64,000 nucleotides of DNA, from positions 62,001 to 126,000 of the forward strand of contig CM074139.1 of the NCBI GenBank assembly GCA_037178625.1, read 5' to 3'. Positions within the stretch are counted from its first letter, which is position 1; every line of letters starts with the position of its first letter. A program made the translations under genes and the position numbers. The stretch is from Skeletonema tropicum. Its lineage: Eukaryota; Bacillariophyta; Thalassiosirophyceae; Thalassiosirales; Thalassiosiraceae. This document shows, in pieces, positions 7,936 through 19,522 of the stretch. Below the pieces are notes generated by a model, which was given only the letters and a program-made list of their open reading frames with translations, was not told the origin of the DNA and searched no databases.

Positions 7936-10266
7936 CATCAAATTTCTGTTTGTACATATCTGTCTCATCTCCTCGACTCCGTCAAATTGATTCCTACGTA
8001 TATGTCATACTAGGGTGCACCGTGTGCGAGGAAAAGAGAAGAGATAAAGCAGTTGTACATAGGCGCAGCACGCAGCCGAGGCTGAACAGTGAGCAGCAAC
8101 CTCAGGAAGGCACAGGTATCTTGATTTTCGAACGCCGACCCCATGCCTGCGTGAGGCAGGCGATGGGGTCAGCGGCAGATTCTTCTCACTACTCACTAAC
8201 TTCAGCTAATAAAAGTCTTTTCTCTAGAGCATTGCCTAGCCGTATCATAGCTTATGCGGGCAGCATTACTTATTCGATCAAATGAGTCAGTTGTACGATT
8301 CGAAACGATAGGGTGCCAAAAGAATCGCTGTAACATTTGTGTGACGATATTCGAACACTGTTATGTTGGTGTAAACAAAATGTAACAATGACTAACCCTA
8401 ACAAAATTCCTTCCCGCAATAATTAAGGATTTCTACACTTAAGGGCTTCCCGCAATTTCTCAAAACGAATGTGAACAACCCTGGATTCTTGAGTATTCGT
8501 TTTTGTTCTTGGCGCTTCACGGGTCCCTCCCCGTTCGCGATTATTTTGAGTGCCTTTCGAAAGAATCAGGGAAATGGTGTGGCATTCTAACAAGATAGAT
8601 AACGGCACTCCCTTTCCGCCGAAATTAGAAAAATAAAATATTTCACAAAAAATCCCGCCTCTTTTGCATGCACGATTTCGCAGCAAAAACATCTTCACAC
8701 ATCATGAGGAAGTGAACCAAAACACCATGTTGACGGCATAGCGGTAAAAATCGTATCTCCTGAAGTACACAGATTTGCATTTCGTGCTATATAACTGTAT
8801 GCAGCTGAAGCTATGAGGAAACTTACTGGCTAGGCCATGTAATGCACTTTTTGGTACCCCATCTAAGCGTCACATGAGAAAAAGTCAACCAGAAGAAGCC
8901 GAATCTCCCGATGTGTCGTCCGATACTACGCCTGTAACACCTAGGAGATCGTCCTCTCTCCGCCAATTATCACCGCTACTTCTACATATAGACATCTAGT
9001 GTCGGTGTGGTTCATTGTTAGTGACTTCATATGGCCATAGCACTCCGTCGGGCACCAACATTGCTGCTACACATCACATCATCGATTACAAACAAATGTC
9101 ACCCATTTCATTGTTCTATTCCGACCTCTAATCATGACGAGACAACTAAACACGACAGATGAGCTCTCAATAATATGTAAGGATCGCTTTGTGCCGTGAA
9201 GTTGACAATAGAGATCGATTTCACTGCCTACACCACCATCGGCGAACTCAGCCTTGGTATCACCATCGCCCAACACATGGCCATTCCTCGAACAAATTCC
9301 AATGGATTCGTTATTCAAATCAACATTACCATCTGACAACAATGACACAACAACTATTGTATTTGATTGAAGAGATAAGGTCGTAGTTGGGTGACTTAAA
9401 ACTCGATTAAAGTGGAATAGGTGCACATATTGTCTCCGAAGAAGGCTATTGTTACGGGGCTACATTGCTCTGAATTGATCGGAGTGGAATCTTCAACGAC
9501 TTGTTAAGGCCCTTTGGTTTCAATGGAGTAATGTTCGACGGATAGAGCTGCATATGGTCACTACTGACATCATTGGAATGCAAAAGTGATTCTCTTGTAG
9601 TAGATGGATGTGCATACAGAAGTGTTTGTGTTGAATGACAAGGATCTGTGGGCCTCATAAGTTATTATTACCGCATTAAAAAGATAAAAACATTCTTTTC
9701 ATAACTCTGTAAGCGTTATTTTAGCAGTGTTTGGTGTCGTTAGTGCCGAAATATTTGTTATAACACCATCGTTCATTGCTCATGAGAGTTGAGGATACAC
9801 ATTCATGTGCACTAATTGGCTTTTATTTTACATCATTTGTAAAAATTAGTACATATCAAGTTGCTACATGCAATCATATGTGTCTTTTAAACGTCTCGAG
9901 CATTATATCTTTTATATAACGGCACCACGCTTAGTACAGCACGCTACTCGGGCGGAAATCCCATGGTGGTGATGTGCTCGATGATCGTTGGCGCCACTTT
10001 GGTACCGCTTCTTGGATGATTCCTACGTAGACAAAAAAATCCACGTCATGGAGTCAAGGAGATGAGACAGCTATAAGTACTCATGTATCTGCGTTTGAAA
10101 AGTAAATGTCTTAGCGTGATACGAAAGTGTCGCAAAATCATGTTATGACCCTGTTATGACCGAGAGAGTAATTTCCTTGGAAATCCTCAGACTCAGAAGT
10201 TTACGAGAAGTTGTAAGTAGTAAGTAGTAGCCACTTCCCACTTCCCACTGCAACAGAACAATAACC
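7936..10266. other. Gene-poor spacer between the two repeat-protein genes
   Basis: About 2.3 kb with no convincing gene. Frames of 60-115 codons at 8005-8285, 8423-8698 and 9079-9426 have no recognisable domains and overlap on both strands. The last ~30 bases form the 5' leader shared with the gene at 7045. Confidence 0.4.
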
Positions 10267-11667
10267 ATGTCGACAAGGCAACGCAGGCCATCAGAGGCGA
10301 CCGCATCAAAGAGTTTCGAGGAGGAAGATGATATTGGTGCTCTCATTTACAGAGAGAGTCAGTTGAGAAAGAGAGAGGCTGCCGCAGCGGCTACTGCCTC
10401 AAAGAAAAAAAATGAGATGAGCTCATCTGCTTCGACGCATCAGACAACTTCTTCAACTCGCCGTGAGGTGGCTACTGCTATTCGGGGTGACGATTCATCT
10501 GAGACTCCTGGCAGGAAAGTGGATGCAAAGAAGAGGAAACGGTGTTCGTCTCCTGACGACGATGATGGAAAACAGAAAGGCAAGAAAGTGAAGAAAACGC
10601 AGAGATACGAATGCTCTGCTGATGGATGCACAAACCTGCGCGTCAAAGGAGGAATGTGCATGAGACACGAAGCGCAACCGAGAGAGCGCCGAAGATGCAG
10701 CATCGATGGTTGCACATTTTATGCCCAGAACGGAGGAGTGTGCATTAGACTGGGGGAAAAGGTCAAACAATGCAGCATCGATGGGTGCACAACCAATGTC
10801 GTACAAGGAGAAGTGTGCAACAGACATGGAGCAAAACGCAAACTATGCAGCATCGATGGATGCAACAACATTGTCGTGAAAGGAGGAGTGTGCGTTAGGC
10901 ACGGGGCAAAAGTCAAACTATGCAGCAGTGAAGGATGCAGTAACAATGCTCAAAAAGGAGGAGTGTGCATTAGACATGGAGCACAGGTCAAACTATGCAG
11001 CATCGATGGTTGCACTAATCAAGTCGTTAGAAGAGGAGTATGCCGTAGGCATGGGACAAAGAGACTGTGCAGCATCGATGGATGCAGCAACATTGTCATC
11101 AACGGGGGAGTGTGCTTGAGGCATGGAGCAAAACGCAAACTATGCAGCAGTGATGGATGCTCTAACATTGCCATCAAAGGAGGAGTGTGCATTAGGCATG
11201 GAGCAAAGGTCAAACTATGTAGCATCGATGGATGCAGCAGCATTATCGTCCAAGCAGGAGTGTGCATGAGACATGGAGCGCAACGGGGAGAGCGCCGAAG
11301 ATGCAGCATCGATGGTTGCACAAAACAAGCCAGAAAAGGAAGAGTGTGCTGTAGGCATGGGGCAAAGAGACTATGCAGCAGTGATGGATGCAGCAACCAT
11401 GCTCAAAAAGGAGGAGTGTGCTTTAAGCATGGAGCAAAACGCAAACTATGCAGCAGTGATGGATGCACAAACATTACTCAGAGGGGAGGAGTGTGCATTA
11501 GACATGGAGCACAGGTCAAACTATGCAGCATCGATGGTTGCACTAATCAAGTCGTTAGAAGAGGAGTATGCCTTAGGCATGGGGCACAGGTCAAACTGCA
11601 ATCCTCAAGACGAATCTATAATGCAATTGTTCCAGCTTCGAAGAATGCACCACCTGTGCTCAAATAG
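10267..11667 (+). CDS. Cys/His-repeat (WRKY19-like repeat) protein with 13 repeats
   Basis: 466 codons. Residues 1-115 are low-complexity, with EEEDDIGALIYRESQLRKRE near the start and a basic KKRKR/KGKKVKKT segment. From about 116 there are thirteen tandem repeats of the form C-x4-C-x9-C-x2-H (LCSIDGCTNQVVRRGVCRRH and variants), each about 24 residues or 70-75 bp. Repeat 2 has lost the His (CIRLGEK) and repeat 3 has E for G (QGEVC). The repeats are alike at DNA level, which points to recent internal duplication. The frame ends in a non-repeat tail (RRIYNAIVPASKNAPPVLK), and another repeat follows in a different frame, so the natural 3' end may have been lost. Function is unknown; the layout suggests a nuclear binding protein. 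Confidence 0.78.
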   Translation: MSTRQRRPSEATASKSFEEEDDIGALIYRESQLRKREAAAAATASKKKNEMSSSASTHQTTSSTRREVATAIRGDDSSETPGRKVDAKKRKRCSSPDDDDGKQKGKKVKKTQRYECSADGCTNLRVKGGMCMRHEAQPRERRRCSIDGCTFYAQNGGVCIRLGEKVKQCSIDGCTTNVVQGEVCNRHGAKRKLCSIDGCNNIVVKGGVCVRHGAKVKLCSSEGCSNNAQKGGVCIRHGAQVKLCSIDGCTNQVVRRGVCRRHGTKRLCSIDGCSNIVINGGVCLRHGAKRKLCSSDGCSNIAIKGGVCIRHGAKVKLCSIDGCSSIIVQAGVCMRHGAQRGERRRCSIDGCTKQARKGRVCCRHGAKRLCSSDGCSNHAQKGGVCFKHGAKRKLCSSDGCTNITQRGGVCIRHGAQVKLCSIDGCTNQVVRRGVCLRHGAQVKLQSSRRIYNAIVPASKNAPPVLK

Positions 11668-12020
11668 TAGGAGTGTGCTTGAGGCATGGGGCAAAGCGAA
11701 TACTCCGCAGCAGTCATGGTTGCACTAATGAAGAGAAACAAAGACAAAGAGGAGCGTGCTATGTACTTAGGCATGAGGCCTATTGCAATCATCTTGACGA
11801 ATCTACTGCATTTGCTCCATCACATAGATCAGCATTTGATGACACGACTGCACCTCTTCCTACTCATCATATTGCGGCAGCTTCCACCAACATGGAGGTC
11901 CTCCTAGAGTGTGGTTGTCTGCCAAGTTATCGACCACGTCGAAGTCTAGAAGATTTTCATTGGAGTAAGAGGCAAAGGTTGGCAAGGCTGCAAAAAGAAG
12001 ATTACCTTTTACTTCAATAG
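11668..12020 (+). pseudogene. Frameshifted 3' part of the 13-repeat gene
   Basis: In a second frame, downstream of and overlapping the end of the main frame, lie a repeat (GVCLRHGAK), a partial repeat (SSHGCTNEEK...GACYVLRHEA), a segment (DESTAFAPS) and a Lys/Arg-rich end (SKRQRLARLQKEDYLLLQ). The DESTAF segment also occurs after the gene at 7045. I read this as the true C-terminus, separated by a frameshift. An intron that rejoins the frames cannot be excluded. Confidence 0.45.
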
Positions 12021-12116
12021 ATATTCATTGCAGCACTCTGATACTTAGGTTATGAATGTTAATTCTTTCTCTGCTACATAGTTGAACAATTCTGCTATTG
12101 CACATCTATTCTCGAC

Positions 12117-12440
12117 ATGATTCCCTGTCGACATCATCTCCTATGCCTGTCGAAGATAATTGCTGTTAGACGTGACACATTGTGTCAACTAATGGGGACT
12201 AGATTGGAAGCACTATTTTGTGGACGGTGGGAAGAGAAGTTATTGAGAGATAGCAGTGGCAGAATATTTTTGGATGTCAATAATTGTGATATATTTCAAG
12301 CCATAGTTGATTGGATGGATTTGCTGTCAATCTCATCTGAGGACGATATCCTTCAATCTCCCTCTGTATGGTAGACGAAGAACACAAGTACATCCTCATG
12401 TTACTCACTGGACGTAGGCACAAGGGTAGGCGCTCGTCAT
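12117..12440 (+). pseudogene. Broken BTB/POZ (KCTD-type) domain fragment
   Basis: Residues RLEALFCGRWEEKLLRD then GRIFLDVNNCDIFQAIVDWM are typical of the T1/KCTD-type BTB fold, which mediates oligomerisation. The frame stops after SPSVW, while the expected continuation (VDEEHKYILMLLTGRR) appears at once in another frame. The junction (GTATGGTAGAC) fits a 5-nt insertion. The conserved N-terminal part of the domain and everything downstream are missing, so this is a relic. Confidence 0.6.
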
Positions 12441-12781
12441 CTGGAAAGCTAGAGTAAAGAAATTGCCTGTAAATGGTTGATAAATTCGGGGACGAAGTCA
12501 ACAAAGCCATTGATGAGAGATGGGCATCACTTTAAGAGCTGGATGGAAGCAGGTGCCAACTTCACTCAGAGAAAATTGCACGTGCTTCGCACTGTGTCCG
12601 ATCGGACACTTTGATGGCACTCACATACAACTCACAACCACACCATCTTCAATCTTCAATCTTCATCCATCAGATCACAGCCATGAACATGATGGCTGTG
12701 ATATGGTAAGGAAAGTAGAAAGCAGTTCATCCCTCTTCAATTTATTGGCAACCGCAATAACAACACATAATACTAATCACA
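12441..12781. other. 5' flank of the cobS-like gene
   Basis: 341 bases without a supported gene. A 130-codon frame from 12520 overlaps the start of the next gene in another frame and looks spurious. Confidence 0.4.
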
Positions 12782-13987
12782 ATGACCGAGTCATCCTCCT
12801 CCTCCGACGGAGAAAGTCGAACAACCGTCCTCTCACCAGGCATTGTCGAATCACGCAATCAAACCAACCGCACACAAATCTCCGCCGAGATTCAAGACTT
12901 TCTCTCCGGTAACAGCAGCAGCAGTGGCGATGGTGGCGGTGGCATTCTAGCATCCGAGTTTCGAACCTTCTTTACAATCTGGATGTTCATTACAAGATTA
13001 CCATCGCCAAGTTGGATAGATTTACATCCTGGATATCTCATGAGGGGCATGTCCTATTTTCCCATTGCGGGAAGTGTCCTGGGACTCATGTATGCGATTG
13101 TCTTTGATTTTGTCAATGTGTCGCTAGATCTGCCAGCGGATATTGCATCGTCGTGTTTGGTGGGGATGGGATTGTATGTAACGGGGTGTTTTCACGAGGA
13201 TGGATTGGCAGATTCTGCGGATGGGTTGGGGGGTGGATGGTCCAAGAGTCAGGTATTGAAAATCATGACGGATTCTCGTGTTGGGACGTTTGGGTGTGCT
13301 GCGCTAAGTATGTTCTTGTTGATAAAGGTGCAGTTACTGGGTGTGCTGGGGGCATCTCACTGGCAATTGTTTGAGTGTAGTGGGGCTGGACCAGCGATTA
13401 TTGTGTCTCAGACTGTGGCACGATTATCGGCACCGTATCTGATACGGACGAGAGATTATATTGCCGAGGTTGGGCCCAAGTCACCATTTTATATATTCAT
13501 GATTGAGGCAAAATACTTGGTGTCGTGGGGGAGGTTGGCCATTGCGACAAGTTTTAGTCTTGCACTTGCTTGTGTTATGTATGGACCAATCGTTTCGACA
13601 GCACTCGTTACAGTGGTGTTGGTTGTGGCACATTTGATGGGAAATAAGGGAGACTACCTCCTGGGAGGGGTCATGGGTGACTTTCTTGGGTCGACAATCT
13701 GCGTTTGTGAAATTGCTGCACTTACGTTCATCTCTGCGAGAGATGGAATCATCGCCATGTATCTTTCAATTCGTGACGAATTTGGTAGTAGCGAGGGCTT
13801 CTTGTTGTCGAATGTGTACAAGAATAGCAGCAGCATTAGGGCAGCGTTTCACTTTGTAATATTATCATTAGTATTGAAAGGATGGCTCACGTTTGTTGGC
13901 CCGCCAGATATGTATGATAGAGAAGACAATAAAGAAACAGAAGACAAGGATACAAAATGTAATGACAGTAAGGAGAAAGAGAATTGA
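12782..13987 (+). CDS. cobS: CobS-like adenosylcobinamide-GDP ribazoletransferase
   Basis: 401 codons, no intron needed. CobS (EC 2.7.8.26) joins adenosylcobinamide-GDP to alpha-ribazole (phosphate), the last assembly step of cobalamin. The family signature is clear: GCFHEDGLADSADGLGGG at 135-152 (acidic/His metal site), DSRVGTFG at 164-171, and LLGGVMGDFLGS near 293-304 in place of the bacterial GLTGD motif. Several hydrophobic segments (about 60-72, 91-113, 121-137, 171-190, 255-285) fit the polytopic membrane enzyme. The N-terminal ~50 residues (Ser-rich) and the charged C-terminal tail (EDNKETEDKDTKCNDSKEKE) are extensions beyond the ~250-residue bacterial protein. No obvious plastid presequence. 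Diatoms do not make B12 de novo, so a lone CobS suggests salvage or lower-ligand remodelling; that role is inference. Convergent with the ATPase gene downstream. Confidence 0.92.
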   Translation: MTESSSSSDGESRTTVLSPGIVESRNQTNRTQISAEIQDFLSGNSSSSGDGGGGILASEFRTFFTIWMFITRLPSPSWIDLHPGYLMRGMSYFPIAGSVLGLMYAIVFDFVNVSLDLPADIASSCLVGMGLYVTGCFHEDGLADSADGLGGGWSKSQVLKIMTDSRVGTFGCAALSMFLLIKVQLLGVLGASHWQLFECSGAGPAIIVSQTVARLSAPYLIRTRDYIAEVGPKSPFYIFMIEAKYLVSWGRLAIATSFSLALACVMYGPIVSTALVTVVLVVAHLMGNKGDYLLGGVMGDFLGSTICVCEIAALTFISARDGIIAMYLSIRDEFGSSEGFLLSNVYKNSSSIRAAFHFVILSLVLKGWLTFVGPPDMYDREDNKETEDKDTKCNDSKEKEN

Positions 13988-14605
13988 TGAGAGATATCCG
14001 CTCTACTATATACTATCTAAACCGTCCTAACCTGTTTGAACCTACTAGAGCATCTAACTCCTTGTGCACCTGATTGACATCCTGTTTGGAAGAGTAACTT
14101 TGGCTCTTGGTCGAGTCAACACTCTTCGTCAAACAGATACAGATTCAGTTATCCATCCGTATCTTCCCTTCTAATGCTAGTATGAAGACGATGAGTGCCG
14201 TTTGGAAAGCTCTCATCGAGGCACATACATCGATTGGGCGTACTTTTATTATCAGTCCCATTGGACGAGCTTTTGCCAATCAAATTGACTCTGGACAAAG
14301 GACCTGTTTACAGGTGTGGAGCGTAATAATAGGCTCTTTTTCGGGACTTAACTTGCCACCGCCAACCTTCCCACTTCCCACGCATGTCTCGATTATCACG
14401 CATTAAGGAAGTAGGCATTGCTTTGCCTATCGAAGTTTATGCTGTGGTTGCCGTTCAAAATGGCAGGATTGATGTAGGTATGGCAGCAGTATGACACATG
14501 CATCTTCAACTCGACCCCAAAACCAAAACACATAACACGCTGGCGTAGAGACAAAGCCTAGCTATGTATCAAATTTGCGCGTGAAAAAATCAAAACATTA
14601 GACAT
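13988..14605. other. Intergenic between convergent genes
   Basis: About 600 bp holding the 3' ends of two convergent genes. A 99-codon frame at 14107-14406 has no recognisable domain and I do not call it. A degraded copy of the start of this spacer plus the end of the cobS-like frame appears at 39589-39770. Confidence 0.4.
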
Positions 14606-17600
14606 TTATTTTGAAGAAAAAAGCCTGCTTGTCCCCCTATTTGTAAAAACGCCTTCAAAACTGCCCATGTTGCTCCCTAAATTAACTTCTTCCATTTGTG
14701 TTTTCTTTGCTTGGGCAGACACAAAATGCTCAGTGCTGACGGATAACGAAGAAAATCTACCTTGAACAAACTTGAACAGACAGTCGCACTTCCCAAGCGC
14801 CCCCTTTGGAGAGAAGAAATATGGGTGGAGTTAGGGATTGCGCATGGAAGAAAGGAACGATACATCAACAACTTACCCAATCATGATACTTTTCATGTGC
14901 CAACAAGAAGTACTGCATTGCTTTTTCAGCATCTCCGACATCCAAGTAGAAGTATGCTGCTAACTCACAAGCCAGCGCTTCTTCATGTTCAAACTAAAAG
15001 ATCAATTTGAATAACAGTTAGTAAAGGACGTTTTCATCAGGCGAACAAGAATAAGAAGTGCTAGACAATTCGCTCCAAGAATCTCTTCTTACCTTGTGAT
15101 CCTTCGCTGATGATATTGCCTTCTCATAAAACAATTTAGCCCTATCGAGATCGTTGTTGCAGTATGACTCCTCTGCCTCCAGCAGATACCAATTATTCTC
15201 AAATGTCCACTGAGATGATTCTGCCCATTTTTTTAATGCCAATTTGCGACTGTTTCCCTTTTCAAGCCAGTGCTGCCCATCTCTCGACTTTCTGGCCAGC
15301 CAGAAAGAAATGAGACCTATATAAAATGCATGTTGAGAATGCGGAACTAACAAAATGGGCCAAACATTGACAGAGCAGTCCAAGTACTTCTCAGTGTACG
15401 TCTTGGAATCATCGCATAATCGATACATAAAGCTAATGTATGCCTTTTGAAAGTAGTGTGACGTCATGACGCTATTGTTTGTTGCAAGAATTTTCTCTTC
15501 TTCAGCAGAAACATGCTTTGGCTTCTCTTCTGAACCAATCAACTTCAGTACGGAACGCTGTAACGACTGCAATTGTGTCATGAATATTAACATCTTTCTC
15601 TCATGCATGAAGTTTATCCATTCGTTGCATTTTTCCTGCAGCATTTGCAAGTTCATACCAGCAAATAGACAGTTGGTGCCATAGACCACAATATTGAGCG
15701 TAGCTCCAATTATATCGCCTGATGCCATTGCAGCGGCAAAGCCCTCATGATGAAATTCCAATGTGGCTTGAAGCGGCTCAACGTATGCTCTGACTTGCGT
15801 ACCAAAGCAAATTACCTCTCCGGCACTTTCCCTTGATCCTACTTTGTTGAGTAAGGAGCTTGCAAGTTTAACGAAATGGTAACCCTCGCTGATATATCCG
15901 AGCTTGGCCATATAAGAGCCAAGGTACACAAACCCGGTAGGAGACACAGGGCTCATGCCGTGTAAGAGTGAGAGCTGAATAATTCGTTGCATCACGTACG
16001 TGCTAGATTCAGGCATGATTTGACTCATCCCTACCCCCAACTTGCCTAAGAACTTCATTGCAACAATCATAGTTGGATCGGTCATCGGTCTGGTATTCAA
16101 TATCTCATCATCAGTATAATTTGACAGTAGATCTTTCATCTCTTGTACGCAAACCTCCATACTAGATTCATGACCTCGTACATGAATACCAAGGTTTGCC
16201 AAAATATCAAGTCCCTTTTCAATCGATTCAGGTAGCCTGGACGATAAAGCTAATGCGCTTGTGAAGAAATACATGATATTGAGCTTATCCTCGTACGATC
16301 GCCCATATCGTATCACTTGTTCAGAAAGGAGTTTCAAGCTGACTAAGTCGCCGTTTGTAAGAGCACATTTCGCTGCCATTTCAAACAGCTCTAAACTCAA
16401 TGCGTAGTGCTCCTCCCAGTGCTTCTTCCTCAGAAACGATATCCCGTTATCAAAATAAGAGTATGCTGCTGAAAAATCGGACATCTCCATTGACATCTTA
16501 CCGGCCATTAAATTGAGATTAGCAACAATGACATTCTGGCTTTTTTCTCGGACGGCTTCAGGACCTGCTAAATTAATTTGATTCACAGCCGTTAGCAGAT
16601 TGCTGTCGTTGTCCTCTCTAGCCGACAAAGGTGCCAGAGCCATACCATAACTGAAGTGAAAGTGACATCGGTCAAGGAAATCCATCATGTTGTATGCAGC
16701 TTCTTGGATACGGTCATGGCTAAATTGGTACCGACCATCTTTCTTGTCCAGTAATCCTTCTTCTGCTGCTCTGTCGAGATGTGTGAGTAACTGCTTATGG
16801 AGAACTCTCTCCAGAGTTTTGACGAAAGCAATATCTGCCGAAGATCCAAAACATGACAAAACGCATAGGGATGATTTGACGTCTTCAGATAACGCTTCGA
16901 TGGAATGGGTGAAAAACGTTGCCACATCATCGGGTAACTTTTGGCATAGGATCTTCTCCAAGTCCCACTCCCACCGCCGCCGGCTCAAACTTGGGCGTAA
17001 GAGACCTTCCTTGCTGAGCGAAATCATCAGCCTCGACACGAAGAGAAGATTCCCCTTCGTCTTGTGGTATATTACACTCGACAGAGGTCGAGTGAGACGT
17101 GGTGATAGACAAAGAGTCTCCGAGATCATTGTGTCTAATGTCTCCTCGTCCATGTAATCGAGTTTGACGTCGGTGGACCTCGCGTTGACAAGGTCACTAT
17201 TGCATATAGATTTCCATAGAGGATTATAGCTGTTGCGGGTCTCTCCATCACGATAGCTTCCTAAGAAGAAAAAATGTGAGTTTTGAGAAGCGAGGCCACC
17301 GGTAAGTAAGAGTTGGTTCACAGCCGCAATAGATGCGGAATCTGCCCACTGCAAGTCATCAAGGAATAAAGTTACGGGGGCGGCAAATGTACTGGATATA
17401 ACCTCCACAAACCGACACAGCAGGTATTGAAGGCGTTTCTGAGCGTTTGCGCAGCCTTCATCGTGAATGATGCAACTCATATCTGGACTTAGAATGCTTG
17501 CCAAGTTGGGTATAAGCTTGATCAACTGATGTGCATCTCTTCCCAAAACGTGATCCAGCTGTTGAGCAAGCATTTGCTTTGATGACGCAAGTTCACGTTG

Positions 17601-18758
17601 CAACAAAATACCGCAATATTGATCGAATGCTGATGCCAGAGCACTGAACGGTTTGCCCTGCTGAAGTTGGTCAAACTTTCCTGATAAAAAGATTCCACCA
17701 TCTGCTAACGCGTACTTCCCGAATTCATGTGCCAAGAGTGATTTGCCTGTTCCTGATCGACCAAATATTGTCACTAGCTCGGTGTCACCTGATACTGTTC
17801 TTCGGTAAGCATCCTTGATAATGGATAGTTCGGTATTTCTACCAAAGATGTCTCCAGACTGTAATCCAGTCGTTGATAATCTACCAATATTTAGATCATA
17901 AAGATAGACAGAGGGTTTATTGAGCATGAGCTGAAGATCACCTCTCACTTCAGATACATCATTGTACGTTTCAACTTTCCGAAGAGCGCCATTGGCGCAA
18001 TCCAACATGTTGGCAATCAAATCACACACCGACATTGGGACACCTTTCTCAATCAAAGGCTCCACCGATACTGAAATGTTGTAGTTTTCATTTTGGATTC
18101 GCTTCTTCCTCGGACCATCGCCTCTTACAGCCGTGTCGGATGTACTGTCATCATCCGACCAGTTGAAATCGCTCAACAGGGTTTGATACACTTTGAGGTC
18201 ATCAGCAAGATCAATGTTTCTATCTTGGCGAAAACCATTAAAGCATTCAGAAAATCCATCCGTCACAATCTCATTTGGAGTAGTCGTGCGTGGTTGTTTT
18301 TGTTCCAGCTCAATAGGCCGCTCCCCCCTCGAAAATATTTCGAAGAAAACTATTCCAAGAGAATATAATATTCCATCCATTTGCGTCGCATCCTTTTCAG
18401 TCCTATCAAACAAGGACGGCAATATTTCTACGCTGATGTCATCATTTTCTGAGGAAATAATATCGAGTACATTTTCCGTGCCATCTTTCTTCAAGCTGTT
18501 CGACTTCACGTTGACCACAATGCTATCTATCCAATCAAAGTGTAACGTAGGCGTTCGGCCGGTCTCTTCCTTTACTTTGCAAAGCTTCTCAGTAAGTGAG
18601 CAGGTGAGTCGCAGCGCCAGAATTAAGTAATCGGCAGACACTGTCGTAGGATTGTCAATATTCCAAAACTGCTGGATCCACTCAGTGACTGGTAGGGCGA
18701 ATCCTGCTCTTGACAGGCTAGTGTCTGCTATTGGGTGCGTGTCGGATCCAGGCGTCAT
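14606..18758 (-). CDS. AAA-type signalling ATPase (AAA_16/predicted ATPase with kinase remnant), three exons
   Basis: Model: exon 1 15093-18758, intron 14994-15092 (GTAAGA...TTTTAG), exon 2 14877-14993, intron 14804-14876 (GTAAGT...CCAAAG), exon 3 14606-14803. All joins are phase 0 and give about 1,326 residues. Residues ~128-150 (YSLGIVFFEIFSRGERP) resemble subdomain IX of a protein kinase whose catalytic motifs are absent. An AAA_16 ATPase domain follows, with Walker A GRSGTGKS near 332 and Walker B LFLDDLQWAD near 457, then a long helical, TPR-like region. The C-terminus (EALACELAAYFYLDVGDAEKA, then ALGKCDCLFKFVQ) matches the usual end of this helical module, which supports the introns. 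Relatives often carry a C-terminal histidine kinase or cyclase; none is present here. Probably cytosolic signalling; the ligand is unknown. Confidence 0.85.
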
Positions 18759-19449
18759 GTCTACTTCTTAAATAACATTGAGATCCATAAGTACTTAAGT
18801 ATTTATTCCGATGGCGAAATTAATGGCATAAATATGTTGTATTGTAGGAGAATCGGGTGTGTTCATTCACTCTTGATAGCGTTGCGTGCAATGTCGCCTG
18901 CATAAAAATATTTATGACGAAGAATTCACACCCGTAAGTAGTACCGCTCCATCAGGGTAGGTCCGTCCGCACTTTGCTGAACTTCATAATAACCCTACGC
19001 TACCGGGATAAGTAGTGCGTGGGCGCTTTTGGTACTCTCTTGAAGGGCAACTTGGCCAATTAGGTATACAAATCAGCTAAAATACCCGTTAAAACCCTCA
19101 AAATAACCAAAATCTACTGTAACATCTCCCAAACCAGACTCGACTATTTTGCGGGCATGCAGACACGGCCGCTATTTCGATAGACCTTAGCCGTAGGCCA
19201 GGCCAAAATGGGGGAGCACCTTAGTATGGAGGGTTCCAATGGACTTGCACAACGATTTCAGATTCCAAAACCCGCACTTTTTTTTCTACCGTAATTTCTA
19301 GGTACTGTAACTTACGATACCTCCTACTTACGAATCCAAAGCTAGACAAATTTCAAATTTGGCAAAAGCAAGGGCTTCTCTTTTTGACTTGCAATGAAGC
19401 TGAGGAAGTAAACGACTGATCTTCATTGACAGTGGCTGCAATACTTGGA
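18759..19449. other. Upstream region of the ATPase gene, no gene seen
   Basis: About 690 bp of non-coding, fairly AT-rich sequence. It should contain the promoter of the minus-strand ATPase gene, but I can point to no specific element. Confidence 0.35.
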
Positions 19450-19522
19450 GTTTACATAAGACCACTTACGACTAGCTTCTACATGGTATGTCGAAGCAGT
19501 GTGCAAGCGGTCTTACGTAAAC
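19450..19522. repeat. Short inverted repeat (14-bp arms)
   Basis: GTTTACATAAGACC at 19450-19463 and GGTCTTACGTAAAC at 19509-19522 are inverted copies with one mismatch, around a 45-bp centre. Probably a small MITE or a hairpin; no target duplication was seen. Confidence 0.5.

Noticed and set aside
11019..11396. Minus-strand frames rich in LLHPS/CLMHTPP repeats
   Set aside because: Antisense reading of the Cys/His repeats.
12520..12912. 130-codon frame ahead of the cobS-like gene
   Set aside because: Overlaps the cobS start in another frame and shows no domain.
14107..14406. 99-codon frame between cobS and the ATPase gene
   Set aside because: No domain, no homologous copy, and located in the shared 3' flank of convergent genes.
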